Both the position numbers and the translations under genes were made by a program. Below, in pieces: positions 17,177-30,597 of a DNA stretch of 64,000 nt. The notes below the pieces were generated by a model. That model was not told the DNA's origin. It did no database searches and was given only the letters and a program-made list of their open reading frames with translations. Source of the DNA: an uncultured Verrucomicrobiales bacterium (GTDB lineage: Bacteria > Verrucomicrobiota > Verrucomicrobiia > Verrucomicrobiales > Akkermansiaceae); contig CAJQKQ010000036.1 in the NCBI GenBank assembly GCA_905478925.1, forward strand, positions 1 to 64,000, read 5' to 3'. Positions within the stretch are counted from its first letter, which is position 1, and each line of letters starts with the position of its first letter.

Positions 17177-18595
17177 ATGACGTCGCGGCTGTTGTTCACC
17201 TGGCTGGCTCTGATCCTTGCACTCCCGGGCCAGTCCTACTCACCCGTCTCCGAGAAGCCTCCACAGATCACCCGCGAGTTCCGCGCCGCATGGGTGGCTT
17301 CGGTTTACAATATCGACTGGCCTTCCTCTTCCGGCCTCAGCGCGACGGCACAGAAAGCCGAGGCTCGGGCGATTCTTGATAAGCTCGTCTCACTGAAGAT
17401 GAACGCCGCTATTCTGCAGGTCAGGCCGCATGCGGATGCCCTTTACTCATCGAAGCTCGAACCTTGGTCGCCATGGCTCACGGGAACGATGGGGAAATCC
17501 CCGGGTTACGATCCTCTCGCCTATTGGATCAAACAGGGTCACGCCCGCGGCATCGAGATTCATGCCTGGTTCAACCCCTTCCGCGCCCTCGCGAACACCT
17601 CCCATTCCTGTTCCAAAAGCCACATCAGCCGCACCAGGCCGGATCTCATCAAGCGCTACGGAACGATGCTCTGGTGCGATCCTTCCCATCCGGAGACCGG
17701 CGCCAACGCACTCGCCGCGATCCTCGATGTAGTGAACCGCTACGATATCGATGGCGTCCACCTCGACGATTATTTTTACCCCTACCCCACCGCTGGTCTC
17801 AAGTTCCCGGACGGAAAATCCTCCGCCCAGCGCCGTGCCGTAGTCGATTCCTTTGTGAGCCGGCTCTACTCCTCCGTGAAAAAACAAAAGCCCTGGGTCC
17901 GCGTCGGCATCAGCCCCTTCGGTATCTGGCGACCGGGCGTGCCATCCGGGATCGAGGCCAGCGTTGACTCCTACGAGGATCTCGCCGGGGACTCCAGGAA
18001 ATGGCTAAAAAACGGCTGGATCGACTATCTCGCACCCCAGCTCTACTGGCGCATTTCACCCCGCAAACAGAGCTTTTCCGCCCTCCTCGAATGGTGGCGC
18101 GACCAAGGAACCCGTCCGGTCTGGCCCGGCATTGCGACGACTCGTATCAAATCCCCGGAGGATCCCGGCCGCCCGGCATCTGAAATCATCAATCAGATCG
18201 GACTCACCCGCAAGATCGGCAAGAACTGGGTCGGCCACATTCACTGGAGCGCGAAAGGACTCATGAAAAACCAGGGAGGTATCAGCACCGCGCTCGCGAA
18301 AAGCTACACCCAGCCCGTGGCCGTTCCGCCCATGCCCTGGATCAGCAAGGCCATCCCGGATCAAGCCCAGGTAGGAGCCACCACCTCCGGATCGGACACA
18401 CGCATCCGCTGGACTGTACCCCCCAGTGCTTCGAAGGTCGCTGTCCAGGCACGCTACGGCAAGAACTGGCGCACCGTTGCGATCGTCCCCGCCGGTGCGG
18501 GATCGATCTCAATACCCAAGGCCGATGTCATCGCAGTCTCCACATTGAACCGCTATGGCAATTCATCGGCTCAGCTAGTCCTCGGCCTCAGGTGA
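17177..18595 (+). CDS. GHL10-family (DUF187, YngK-like) glycoside-hydrolase-like protein
   Basis: A signal peptide (LLFTWLALILALPGQSYS) precedes a TIM-barrel domain of the glycosyl-hydrolase-like 10 family. Family blocks are EFRAAWVASVYNIDWPS, NAAILQVRPHADALYSS, GIEIHAWFNPFRA, YDIDGVHLDDYFYPYP and WVRVGISPFGIWRPG. Acidic residues in HLDDYFY sit where catalysis is expected. A C-terminal fibronectin-like segment (RIRWTVPPSASKVAVQARYG) follows. The 472-residue product probably acts outside the cytoplasm on peptidoglycan or a polysaccharide; substrates of this family are poorly defined. Confidence 0.88.
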   Translation: MTSRLLFTWLALILALPGQSYSPVSEKPPQITREFRAAWVASVYNIDWPSSSGLSATAQKAEARAILDKLVSLKMNAAILQVRPHADALYSSKLEPWSPWLTGTMGKSPGYDPLAYWIKQGHARGIEIHAWFNPFRALANTSHSCSKSHISRTRPDLIKRYGTMLWCDPSHPETGANALAAILDVVNRYDIDGVHLDDYFYPYPTAGLKFPDGKSSAQRRAVVDSFVSRLYSSVKKQKPWVRVGISPFGIWRPGVPSGIEASVDSYEDLAGDSRKWLKNGWIDYLAPQLYWRISPRKQSFSALLEWWRDQGTRPVWPGIATTRIKSPEDPGRPASEIINQIGLTRKIGKNWVGHIHWSAKGLMKNQGGISTALAKSYTQPVAVPPMPWISKAIPDQAQVGATTSGSDTRIRWTVPPSASKVAVQARYGKNWRTVAIVPAGAGSISIPKADVIAVSTLNRYGNSSAQLVLGLR

Positions 18596-18637
18596 TTCGT
18601 CATCGATATGCCCGAACGCCATGACAATGGTTTCCGC

Positions 18638-18772
18638 ATGAAATACCTGCTTTTCCTGCTGCTTGCCGTCCCTGTTTCGGCCGAAGAAATCAACTCTCTC
18701 CGCCGCGACGAGGAAAAGGCTGGCTGGAAGCTTTTCTTCAACGGTCGCGACATGGCAATTTCCGAAGCATGA
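18638..18772 (+). pseudogene. Truncated DUF1080 (3-keto-disaccharide hydrolase-like) gene
   Basis: The frame begins with a signal peptide (MKYLLFLLLAVPVSAEE) and continues EEKAGWKLFFNGRDM, the typical first strand of DUF1080 proteins (usually ...GWKSLFNGKDL). It stops at 18772 after only 44 residues; family members have 200 or more. No continuation is visible downstream. Together with the 4753 remnant it shows loss of secreted carbohydrate-active genes. Confidence 0.55.
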
Positions 18773-18963
18773 AGATCCTCGAAGTTGTCTCGAAATAGGG
18801 AGAGCGAACAAAAATCCGGACATATCCCGGATATTTTTGAACATTCCCCACCCCTGAGGGTCTGAATAAGCTGAAGGCCGAGCGTAAGCTCGTGTTTTCA
18901 TGTAAGGGTGAACAGCAGTTGTCAGCCTCAAAGTGCCTTATGGTGTGTTGAAGTTGTTCAGCT

Positions 18964-18999
18964 TGGCCGTCGGGGTGGGTGCCCCGGCGGTCTTTTTTG
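18964..18999 (+). terminator. Orphan intrinsic terminator
   Basis: GGCCGTCGGGG and CCCCGGCGGTC pair (one G-T) with a short loop, followed by TTTTTT. It is about 370 bp from the GHL10 stop and 190 bp past the DUF1080 remnant. No gene lies in between. The transcript it ends could be a small RNA from about 18800-18963, or a leftover of the lost gene. Confidence 0.6.
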
Positions 19000-19119
19000 C
19001 CCTCATTTCCTATTTCTAAACCTGTTAGCGTGTTCGGATGAAAATGCATACTAGGTGTATATTTACGTTGTTTTCCATCCCGGCATCTCATTTCATCCAC
19101 GCCCGCCCAGTATCCGCCT

Positions 19120-20178
19120 ATGATTGAAACAAAAATAGACCTCTCCAACTTCCTGGGCAAATGCACCGAAACGAGAGGACAGAGGGTCTGTGCGATCGAT
19201 ACCGAGGCCGACAGTCTTCACCGCCACAAGGAATCCCTCTGCCTTATCCAGTTCACTGCGGGGAGTGATTGCGTCCTCATCGACCCGCTCGCCATCGACG
19301 ATCTTTCCCCTCTCAGCGAATACCTCAGGGATGCCACGGTCTGGATGCACGGAGCCGACTACGACATGACCATGCTCAAGCGGGAGTTCGGCGAATTACC
19401 TGCCACCGTTTACGATACTCAGATCGGCGCGCGCCTGCTCGGGGTTGCAAAATTCGGCCTCGGAAACCTGGTCGAGCACTACTTCGATGTCGTCCTTTTA
19501 AAATCCTCCCAGAAGGCGGACTGGGGCAAGCGTCCTCTGTCGGAAAAGATGATCGACTACGCCCTTAACGATGTGCGCTATCTCCTCGAAATGGGCGATA
19601 TTATCGTCGCACAGCTCAAGGAAAAAGGTCGCTACGACTGGTTCATCCAAAGCTGCGAAAGCGCGCGGGAGAAAGTCGCGGAGCGGGATGACTCGAAAAT
19701 TGACCAATGGCGCATCTCCGGCTCCGGCAAACTCGATTGCTACGGACTCGCCTGCCTGCGTGCACTCTGGAACTGGCGCGACAAGGAGGCGGAGCAATGG
19801 GATCGACCTTCGTTCATGGTCGCCACCAACCGCAATCTCATCGAATGGAGCCTGCTCCTGGCTGACAATAAGAGCATCGATCTCCCGCACCACTTCCGCG
19901 GAGACAGGGTCAAGCGCTGCAAGGAAACTCTTTCGGAACTCAAGCAACTCCCGGAATCGGAGTGGCCTGAGCGAATCATTACGAAGCGCCGCAAGCGTGA
20001 CCGCGAGTTCGATCGCCGTGTCGATGAGATGATCGCCCGCCGCAACGGCATCGCCGGCGAACTGGGCATCGATGGCTCATTGATCGCTTCGCGCAGCGTG
20101 ATCGAAGCGCTCTCCGCAAACGAGGCACAGCCTTCCGAGTTGCTGATGAAATGGCAGCGGGAACTTCTCGAACTCTGA
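19120..20178 (+). CDS. rnd: Ribonuclease D-type 3'-5' exonuclease
   Basis: The DnaQ-like exonuclease domain has the DEDDy residues: CAIDTEADSLH (motif I), WMHGADYDMTML (motif II) and MIDYALNDVRYLLEM (motif III with the tyrosine). The C-terminal half contains HRDC-like helical modules (CLRALWNWRDKEAEQWDRP). At 352 residues it matches RNase D, which trims tRNA precursors and other stable RNAs. ATG 19120 begins 9 residues before the first strand. The metX gene follows. Confidence 0.92.
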   Translation: MIETKIDLSNFLGKCTETRGQRVCAIDTEADSLHRHKESLCLIQFTAGSDCVLIDPLAIDDLSPLSEYLRDATVWMHGADYDMTMLKREFGELPATVYDTQIGARLLGVAKFGLGNLVEHYFDVVLLKSSQKADWGKRPLSEKMIDYALNDVRYLLEMGDIIVAQLKEKGRYDWFIQSCESAREKVAERDDSKIDQWRISGSGKLDCYGLACLRALWNWRDKEAEQWDRPSFMVATNRNLIEWSLLLADNKSIDLPHHFRGDRVKRCKETLSELKQLPESEWPERIITKRRKRDREFDRRVDEMIARRNGIAGELGIDGSLIASRSVIEALSANEAQPSELLMKWQRELLEL

Positions 20179-20217
20179 ATTTTCCTTCGGTTTTCCGTGT
20201 TGGACGATCGCCGTCCG

Positions 20218-21375
20218 ATGACCAATCCTCTCACCATGTCTGCCGACACCCAAACAAAGTTCTTTGAAGGCGCGGATCAGTTCGATCTCCGCGATGGTTC
20301 ATCGCTGCCCGGCATCACCATCGCCTACGAGACCTGGGGTGAACTTAACGCCGACGGATCAAACGCAGTCCTGCTTTTCCACGCCCTCTCCGGCTCCCAT
20401 CACGCCGCAGGCCACAACCCCGTCATCCCCGGCACCGGAGACCTCTGGCAGCCCGAACTTCACGAGGGATGGTGGGAAAACACAATCGGATCCGGCAAGG
20501 CGATCGACACCGACCAACTCTTCGTCATCTGCCCGAACTACCTCGGTGGATGCTACGGATCCACCGGCCCCGCCTCCGTGAACCCCGAAACCGGACGCCC
20601 CTGGGGCGCCTCCTTCCCCTCGATCTGCGCGGCGGATCAGGTGAATGCCGCCGCACTGCTGCTCGACTCCCTCGGTATAAACAAACTCCACGCCCTTGTC
20701 GGCCCGTCCGTCGGCGGTCTCATCGCCCTAACCTTTGCTACTCGCCTGCCAAAGCGCGTCCGCACGGTCATCGATATCGCCGCCGGCTTCAGCACCACAG
20801 TCCTCAACAAGCTCATCCTCTTCGAGCAGATCCTTGCCATTGAGAACGACTCGAATTTCAACGGCGGCGACTACTACGATGCCAAGCCGCCCTTCTACGG
20901 CCTCGCGCTCGCCCGGATGATTTCCCACAAGACCTTCGTCCACCTCGATTCCTTTGAGAACCGTGCCCGCCAGGACGTAATCCAGCCCGACGACGTCCTC
21001 GCCTGGTACCGCGTCCAGGATCAGTTCCAGAGCTACATGCTCCATCAGGGCAAAAAATTTGTTCGCCGCTTCGATGCGAATACCTACCTCCGCATCATCG
21101 ATCTCTGGTCCCGCTTTGACGCCCTCTCCGAAGGCGACGCGAAAACACCGGAAGACCTCTTCGCACCATGCCGCGAGGCAGGGCAAAAGTGGCTGGTCTT
21201 CTCAATCGACTCGGATTTCTGCTTCTACCCGGAGGAGCAGGCAGAACTCGTCCGCCACCTTGAGGCGACAGGCGTCAGCGTCATGCACATCACCGTGCAC
21301 TCCGACAAAGGGCACGATTCCTTCCTGCTGGAGCCGGAACTCTACACTCCACACATCTCCTGGGCCCTGAAATGA
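20218..21375 (+). CDS. metX: Homoserine O-acetyltransferase
   Basis: MetX (EC 2.3.1.31) acetylates L-homoserine with acetyl-CoA, the first committed step to methionine. The alpha/beta-hydrolase fold has the family blocks ITIAYETWGELN, LLFHALSGSHHAAG, FVICPNYLGGCYGSTGP and PWGASFPSI. The nucleophile serine is in LVGPSVGGLIAL, the acid is in SIDSDFCFYP and the catalytic histidine is in DKGHDSFLLE. The product has about 385 residues, as expected. GTG 20197 and ATG 20236 are alternative starts. It overlaps the next gene by 4 bp. Confidence 0.93.
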   Translation: MTNPLTMSADTQTKFFEGADQFDLRDGSSLPGITIAYETWGELNADGSNAVLLFHALSGSHHAAGHNPVIPGTGDLWQPELHEGWWENTIGSGKAIDTDQLFVICPNYLGGCYGSTGPASVNPETGRPWGASFPSICAADQVNAAALLLDSLGINKLHALVGPSVGGLIALTFATRLPKRVRTVIDIAAGFSTTVLNKLILFEQILAIENDSNFNGGDYYDAKPPFYGLALARMISHKTFVHLDSFENRARQDVIQPDDVLAWYRVQDQFQSYMLHQGKKFVRRFDANTYLRIIDLWSRFDALSEGDAKTPEDLFAPCREAGQKWLVFSIDSDFCFYPEEQAELVRHLEATGVSVMHITVHSDKGHDSFLLEPELYTPHISWALK

Positions 21376-21758
21376 AGGCCTCCCGCATTTGCCTTTTCGT
21401 CGCCGCTTTGGTGATCATCGGTCTCGGCGTATTTGGTACGGTTCGTTTGGAAAAAGATGCGGGTATGGGCTTCCTCCTCGGCTCACTGACCCTCGGCGGC
21501 GGTTTTCTCATCTGCGGCCTCTTCAGCCTGAATATGCAATGGCACGGGATTCTGGGCGGAGGTGTCCTCGCGCTTCTCGGATTTGGTCGAGGAATCCTCA
21601 ACACCCCCGATTTCGTGGAATTCGTTTCTGGCAGCCGAGCACGCGGCATTGCACCTGCCCTTGAGATCGCCGTCGCCCTCGTCTGCGTATCCGTCCTCCT
21701 CCGCGTCTACCGGGCATGGTCGCTGGAGCGCATCCGCCTGTCCCGCGAAGCTCCCTGA
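21372..21758 (+). CDS. Small four-helix membrane protein
   Basis: The 128-residue product has four hydrophobic stretches (ICLFVAALVIIGLGVFG, FLLGSLTLGGGFLICGLF, HGILGGGVLALLGFG, LEIAVALVCVSVLL) with short loops. Its ATG overlaps the metX stop by 4 bp, so it is translationally coupled to metX. No family is recognised and no link to methionine synthesis is visible. It is convergent with the chloride channel gene, with 3 bp between stops. Confidence 0.6.
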   Translation: MKASRICLFVAALVIIGLGVFGTVRLEKDAGMGFLLGSLTLGGGFLICGLFSLNMQWHGILGGGVLALLGFGRGILNTPDFVEFVSGSRARGIAPALEIAVALVCVSVLLRVYRAWSLERIRLSREAP

Positions 21759-21761
21759 ACT

Positions 21762-23555
21762 CTACCCCTCCGCCGCATTCTGCTGGCGGGCGATATCGTT
21801 CAGTGTCAACCAGCCGAGCAGTTTACCCGGCTCCGTCTGACTGACCACAGGCACCTGCTGGAAATCTCTCACGATCATCCGGTTCGCCGCGTCACGAATC
21901 GAGGTGTCGGCGTTTACCGAAAGGATCTCCTGATCGCCGATGATCTCCGCAACTGATTCCTTCAGAATATTCTCCAAGAGCTCCTTCAGCGTGACCACAC
22001 CGGCCAGCAATCCCCCGTCATCGACGACAGGATAGGCATGGTATCTGCGGTTTTCCCCATCGATGCGCTTGAGCACCTCCAATGGTTTTTCGGAAAGCCT
22101 CACCGTGAACACCTCATGCGTCATGATCGATTGTACGGGCAGTTTTCGGTAATCCTGCGCCCCGCGGTAGGCGGGCAGCTTCCGCAGCGTCACACCGTCC
22201 TGCAGCAGCAGCGCATTGTAGATGCTCACCGGTTGCAGGCGCTTCGCAATCTGCCAAGCAATCATATTTCCCGCCATCAACGGCAGGATCAGCGAGTAGT
22301 TCCCGGTCATCTCAAAAATGATAATCAGCGAGGTAAACGGACACCGCACCACCGCCGCGAACATTGCCCCCATCCCCAGAAGCACACATCCACCGATGAC
22401 TTTTGCATCCGTAGGGAAAGCCGGGATCCATGGGAAAATATGCTGGAAATCCGCAAGCCCCACACCGATCAGCCCGCCCAGCATTCCACCGAGGAATAGC
22501 GTTGGTGAGAACAGCCCTCCGGATCCACCGGACGCATAGTTGATCACCACTGCGAGGAATTTCAGTATCAGAAGTGTCGCGATGATCCCCACCGTTAGCT
22601 TGTCCTCGAAGGCCGCTTCAAGGCTCTGGTAGCCGATGCTGAATACGGAGTTCTGCTCCTCACCGAGATGTCCGGTGAAGTAAAACGCCGCCAGCCCTAG
22701 GAGGCCGCACGAAAGCCCGCCCGCCGCCGGATTGATCCAGGTTGGCAGCCCCTTGCGTCCCTTAAACCAGCCTCGGAGGTTCAGCGTGCTTCTCACGAAC
22801 AGGTGTCCGATCAGCCCCGCAGTCAGTCCCAGCGGCAGTGCCACCAGCATCCATGCGGACGTCTTGTAGTCCTCGGAAATTTTCGCCGTCAGCACCGGAT
22901 CTTCCCCCAGGATCGTCCGCGATACCGCCGCCGCGATCACCACCGCGATCACCATCCCACCGATCGCCTTCATCGAGAAATTATCCAGTAACTCCTCGAA
23001 TACGAAAGTCAGCGCCGAGAGTGGCGCATTGAACGCCGCAGCGATCCCCGCCGCCATGCCCACCGGCAGCATCGATTGCACCCGCGCCGGATCGTTGAAC
23101 GCCCAGCGTCCGATCCGTGAGGAGATCGCCGCGCTCACGTGTACCGTCGGCCCTTCCCGCCCGAGGCTGTTGCCGAGACCCACATAAAGTGTTCCCAGAA
23201 CGAAACGAAGTATCCCCGACCTGCCGGATACCTTTCCGCCCTTATTGTAGTAGGCCGCCTTGGTCTGTGGAATCCCGCTTCCCGCCGCATCCGGGGCGTA
23301 ATATTTCACCGCCAGCCCGACCAACAGTCCGGCAAAGGTTGGCGCCGCCACCATGACAACACAGAACCATAATGGATCCTTTTCTGAGGCGAACTCCCAC
23401 AGCCAGTCGAAGAGATGATGAATCGAAAGGTGGAATGCCACCGCGGAAAGTCCGCACAGGAATCCCGAAAGGACGCAGAGGGCGAGGAAGCGTTGGTTAT
23501 CGCTCAGTCGCGCCCGCATCCAGTCGGGCAGTGTTCTCTTCATCCAATGACTCAT
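21762..23555 (-). CDS. ClC-family chloride channel/transporter with CBS pair
   Basis: The membrane domain carries the anion-selectivity motifs GSGIPQ, GREGPTVH and, in place of GxFxP, GIAAAFNAPLSALTFVFEE. The gating glutamate of GREGP is present. Two C-terminal CBS domains (PVQSIMTHEVFTVRLSEKPL and EILSVNADTSIRDAANRMI) can bind adenine nucleotides. From ATG 23555 the protein has 597 residues. A longer frame to 23672 would overlap the divergent mscS start, so it is rejected. ClC proteins with the gating glutamate are often Cl-/H+ exchangers; the proton glutamate was not located. Confidence 0.92.
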   Translation of the reverse strand: MSHWMKRTLPDWMRARLSDNQRFLALCVLSGFLCGLSAVAFHLSIHHLFDWLWEFASEKDPLWFCVVMVAAPTFAGLLVGLAVKYYAPDAAGSGIPQTKAAYYNKGGKVSGRSGILRFVLGTLYVGLGNSLGREGPTVHVSAAISSRIGRWAFNDPARVQSMLPVGMAAGIAAAFNAPLSALTFVFEELLDNFSMKAIGGMVIAVVIAAAVSRTILGEDPVLTAKISEDYKTSAWMLVALPLGLTAGLIGHLFVRSTLNLRGWFKGRKGLPTWINPAAGGLSCGLLGLAAFYFTGHLGEEQNSVFSIGYQSLEAAFEDKLTVGIIATLLILKFLAVVINYASGGSGGLFSPTLFLGGMLGGLIGVGLADFQHIFPWIPAFPTDAKVIGGCVLLGMGAMFAAVVRCPFTSLIIIFEMTGNYSLILPLMAGNMIAWQIAKRLQPVSIYNALLLQDGVTLRKLPAYRGAQDYRKLPVQSIMTHEVFTVRLSEKPLEVLKRIDGENRRYHAYPVVDDGGLLAGVVTLKELLENILKESVAEIIGDQEILSVNADTSIRDAANRMIVRDFQQVPVVSQTEPGKLLGWLTLNDIARQQNAAEG

Positions 23556-23660
23556 CCGGCGCGCTTGCGGTAACACGCACCCTCCCGCTTGGCTAGCATC
23601 GCTTTGCCTTTCCTGTTCATCGAGTTTGACCTCTCGCCCATCCCATGCACCCTTGCTCGC

Positions 23661-24932
23661 ATGTTCCGCCATTTGATCTGCACTTGCGCCGCCATAGCCC
23701 TCCTCGTCACACCCGCATTCACTCAGGAATCGGACAAGACTCCCGCCTCCTCCATCGATCCCCAGATCTCCACCGAAGTCCTATCCCTATCCCTCGATCC
23801 CCTCACCGAGGAGGAGTTGGAACAAGAGGTGGTCGCATGGATGGCCGCCCTCAAGAACGTCGCCACACGCATTGCCGACGATGAAATCAGGCTCATCAAC
23901 GGCGAAGGCGATGCGGACGCAATCAACGCCGATGTCGACTTACTCAGCGAACGCAAAGCCGCTCTTGTTAACCGCATCGAGATCGTCCTCGATGCCTACG
24001 AGCTCAAGGGAGGCGACTCCACGAAGGATAGAAAATACATCGTAGCCGTCCGCGGCATCAAGGCTGCGGAGATCGATATCGGAACGCGCGTCCATGCATT
24101 CAAGGCTTGGCTGAAGTCGAAGGAGGGCGGCGTAAATCTCCTATTCCACACCATCAAGTTCCTCGCGATTCTGGCCTTATTCCGGCTGCTCTCCGCCTTC
24201 GCCGGAAAGCTCATCCACCGCGCCACCGCAAAGCAGAGGCACCTCTCCGGATTGCTCAAGGCCTTCATCAACAAGATGGCACACCGCGTCATCCTCGCCA
24301 TCGGCCTGGTCGTCGCCCTCGGCTCCATCGGGGTAAATGTCGGCGCCGCGCTCGCCCTCATCGGCGGTGGTGCATTCATCCTCGCCTTCGCCCTTCAGGA
24401 CACCCTCAGCAATTTCGCCGCCGGACTCATGCTGCTAGTCTACCGCCCCTTCGATGTCGGTAATGCAGTCGAGATCGGCGGCATCAAGGGCAAGGTCAAT
24501 AGCGTCAGCATGGTCTCCACCACCATCCTCACCTTCGACAACCAGAAAGTCCTCGTCCCCAACAAGAAGGTCTGGGGCGATACCATCACCAACATCACCG
24601 GCATGGACACCCGCCGCGTCGATATGCTCTTCGGCATCGGCTACGGCGATGACATCGAGAAAGCCCAGCGAATCATCACCCGTGTGGTCGCCGAACATCC
24701 CATGATTCTAGCTGACCCTGTCCCCAATATCGGCGTCCACGAGCTAGCCGATTCCTCCGTCAACATCCGTTGCTGGCCATGGTCCGCCACCGTCGACTTC
24801 CTCACCGTCCGCACCGAGGTCACGAAACGCGTGAAGGAGGAATTCGACGCCGCAGGCATCTCCATCCCCTTCCCCCAAACGGATGTTCACCTCCACACCG
24901 TCGCCTTGAACGAGAAAACGGAAAACGCCTAA
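23661..24932 (+). CDS. MscS-family mechanosensitive channel
   Basis: A signal peptide (MFRHLICTCAAIALLVTPAFTQ) leads to a helical periplasmic part. The MscS pore region follows: VGAALALIGGGAFILAFALQDTLSNFAAG is the TM3 glycine/alanine-rich pore helix. The beta domain has RPFDVGNAVEIGGIKGKV and LVPNKKVWGDTITNI. The 423-residue size is larger than E. coli MscS (286) because of the periplasmic extension. It opens under hypo-osmotic membrane tension to release solutes. It is divergent from the ClC gene over 105 bp. Both products handle ion or solute balance. Confidence 0.92.
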   Translation: MFRHLICTCAAIALLVTPAFTQESDKTPASSIDPQISTEVLSLSLDPLTEEELEQEVVAWMAALKNVATRIADDEIRLINGEGDADAINADVDLLSERKAALVNRIEIVLDAYELKGGDSTKDRKYIVAVRGIKAAEIDIGTRVHAFKAWLKSKEGGVNLLFHTIKFLAILALFRLLSAFAGKLIHRATAKQRHLSGLLKAFINKMAHRVILAIGLVVALGSIGVNVGAALALIGGGAFILAFALQDTLSNFAAGLMLLVYRPFDVGNAVEIGGIKGKVNSVSMVSTTILTFDNQKVLVPNKKVWGDTITNITGMDTRRVDMLFGIGYGDDIEKAQRIITRVVAEHPMILADPVPNIGVHELADSSVNIRCWPWSATVDFLTVRTEVTKRVKEEFDAAGISIPFPQTDVHLHTVALNEKTENA

Positions 24933-25129
24933 GCTCCCCCGGCGAAGCCCCTGGACTGCGGCAGCGTGCTACCGCTTTCCCAATGCCGTCCGGCTCTCAG
25001 CATGGCTGCATGGTCGAGAGCTACAGAAAAATACAAAAGTGTGTGAACCTCTTCATTTCATCGCAGACGTATTGGAGTATAAAACCTCTGCCAAAGATCG
25101 CCGCGGAAACGTCAATTGCCCGACACCCC

Positions 25130-27706
<2,577 letters not shown>

Positions 27707-27844
27707 GGTCGTTGCAAAATGGATTAGAAAGGACATAAGCCCTAACAGCCCCTGCCTCCTCTCACTCTATCCGAAAACCATGCCACCGCAAGTCCACTTG
27801 GGGCGCGTATCCTTGCAAAGGAAGCGCAGGGATTTGCAAGAGTC

Positions 27845-27909
27845 GGAGAGGCGTCTCTCTGAGCGCCTGCACTGACCCAGCCTCCGGCGGTCGGAGACAC
27901 GCCGTTCCG
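27845..27909. repeat. Dispersed imperfect palindrome, copy B
   Basis: The ends GGCGTCTCTCTGAGCGCC (27850-27867) and GGCGGTCGGAGACACGCC (27887-27904) are an imperfect inverted repeat. They match the ends of copy A at 970-1044 in the opposite orientation, while the centres differ. It lies in the 210-bp gap between clpB and nuoF, close to the nuoF stop. Confidence 0.55.
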
Positions 27910-27916
27910 AGCTGAC

Positions 27917-29308
<1,392 letters not shown>

Positions 29309-29468
29309 AAGCGGCGCCGGGAATATGGAGGTTTCGGCACGGATCGCCAATGGCATTCTCCAAGTTTGTGAATTTTTTCACAAGGCTCAGCCCCGTTCTG
29401 GGGACGCCTTGATGAAACTCGCAACTTCCTCGGCGAGAAACGTTAACCTTCCAGACTGCGGGACAGGC

Positions 29469-30398
29469 TCAGGAGGAGGGAATAGTCCCGCGGAAAAAAC
29501 GCTTGGATCCCAGTTCGGACATCGATCCGGTCCATGAGTCGACCACACCGGGATCGAGATCCGGTATCGCCATGAAATTCATCAATCCAGTAGGATCCGA
29601 CATCTGGATCTCCTCGAAATCACCGAGAATCCAACTGAGGGTCACATTTCCGGTTCCCTGATCATACATTATCCAAAAGGGCGGTGCCGGGGGTGGATCG
29701 GTGGGCAACGTCATGGGTTCGAAGAAGGTCGATACCACATAGCCAGTGCGGTCATTGCTGCCAACATCTGGATCCAGAGGTGTCGGAACGCCGACAAATA
29801 CAGTGAAAACGATCTGAGAAAATGTTCCGCTGAACTGGATGGAACCCGCAGCTTCCTTTCCGAAAAGCGTAAAATTATCGCCCGATGCCACCGAGGCGTT
29901 CGAACTCAGCGTGGTCGTGGTGAAATGGAGATTGCTTGTACTGGCGCGAACCGCGAATTCATCGGTGAATGTAATCGTCGACCTGTTCTCTACATCCGTG
30001 AAGGAAATGATTGGATCGGTGATCATCGCTCCGAAATCCAAGGTGATCGTCGTCGTCTCGCCCTGCTGAGTCTCAATATTGATATAGTCACCATCGAAAT
30101 GCGGGTCGAACGGATTGGCTGTTCCTAACGGCGGGGTGAGGGCTTGCCAGGGGAAGCTGTCATCCACAACGGAAGCGGTTCCGCTTCCATCTGCTGGTTT
30201 CACCATACCCCCCGACTGGCTGATCCCGAGAGAAATACCGAGGGAGGAACCTGTGGTGTTGTTCTTCCAGACCCCGGTCGCACCTGATGTTCCATTCAAT
30301 ACGGTGAAATCGCTGACATACAGATCCAGATCCGCTTGCAGTGGTAAGGCCAGTCCGACAAAAAAGACTGGTAAAATCATAATTGGACTCGTTTTCAT
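29469..30398 (-). CDS. Secreted beta-rich protein of unknown function
   Basis: A signal peptide (IMILPVFFVGLALPLQA) precedes about 285 residues rich in Thr, Ser, Gly and Phe, predicted mostly beta. The middle (TTITLDFGAMITDPIISFTDV) resembles secreted beta-sandwich proteins. The C terminus (GNVTLSWILGDFEEIQMSD...KRFFRG) looks like the weakly conserved end domain of verrucomicrobial exported proteins. No PEP-CTERM helix or catalytic motif is seen. A cell-surface role is likely. Confidence 0.65.
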   Translation of the reverse strand: MKTSPIMILPVFFVGLALPLQADLDLYVSDFTVLNGTSGATGVWKNNTTGSSLGISLGISQSGGMVKPADGSGTASVVDDSFPWQALTPPLGTANPFDPHFDGDYINIETQQGETTTITLDFGAMITDPIISFTDVENRSTITFTDEFAVRASTSNLHFTTTTLSSNASVASGDNFTLFGKEAAGSIQFSGTFSQIVFTVFVGVPTPLDPDVGSNDRTGYVVSTFFEPMTLPTDPPPAPPFWIMYDQGTGNVTLSWILGDFEEIQMSDPTGLMNFMAIPDLDPGVVDSWTGSMSELGSKRFFRGTIPSS

Positions 30399-30597
30399 GG
30401 CTTTATTATTTTTAATGAATTTCCCTTATAAGTATTTCATCTATCTCGATCAAGACAAAACTTAATATTATCCCGAGATTTTTCCGCATACAATCCGACA
30501 GTCAGCCGAAGTTTCACCGGTCTCGGTCCCTACTGAAAAAACAGCCGCTATTTTTGTAGTCCTGCGAACCCCATTCTAGAACACCACCTCGAACGTA

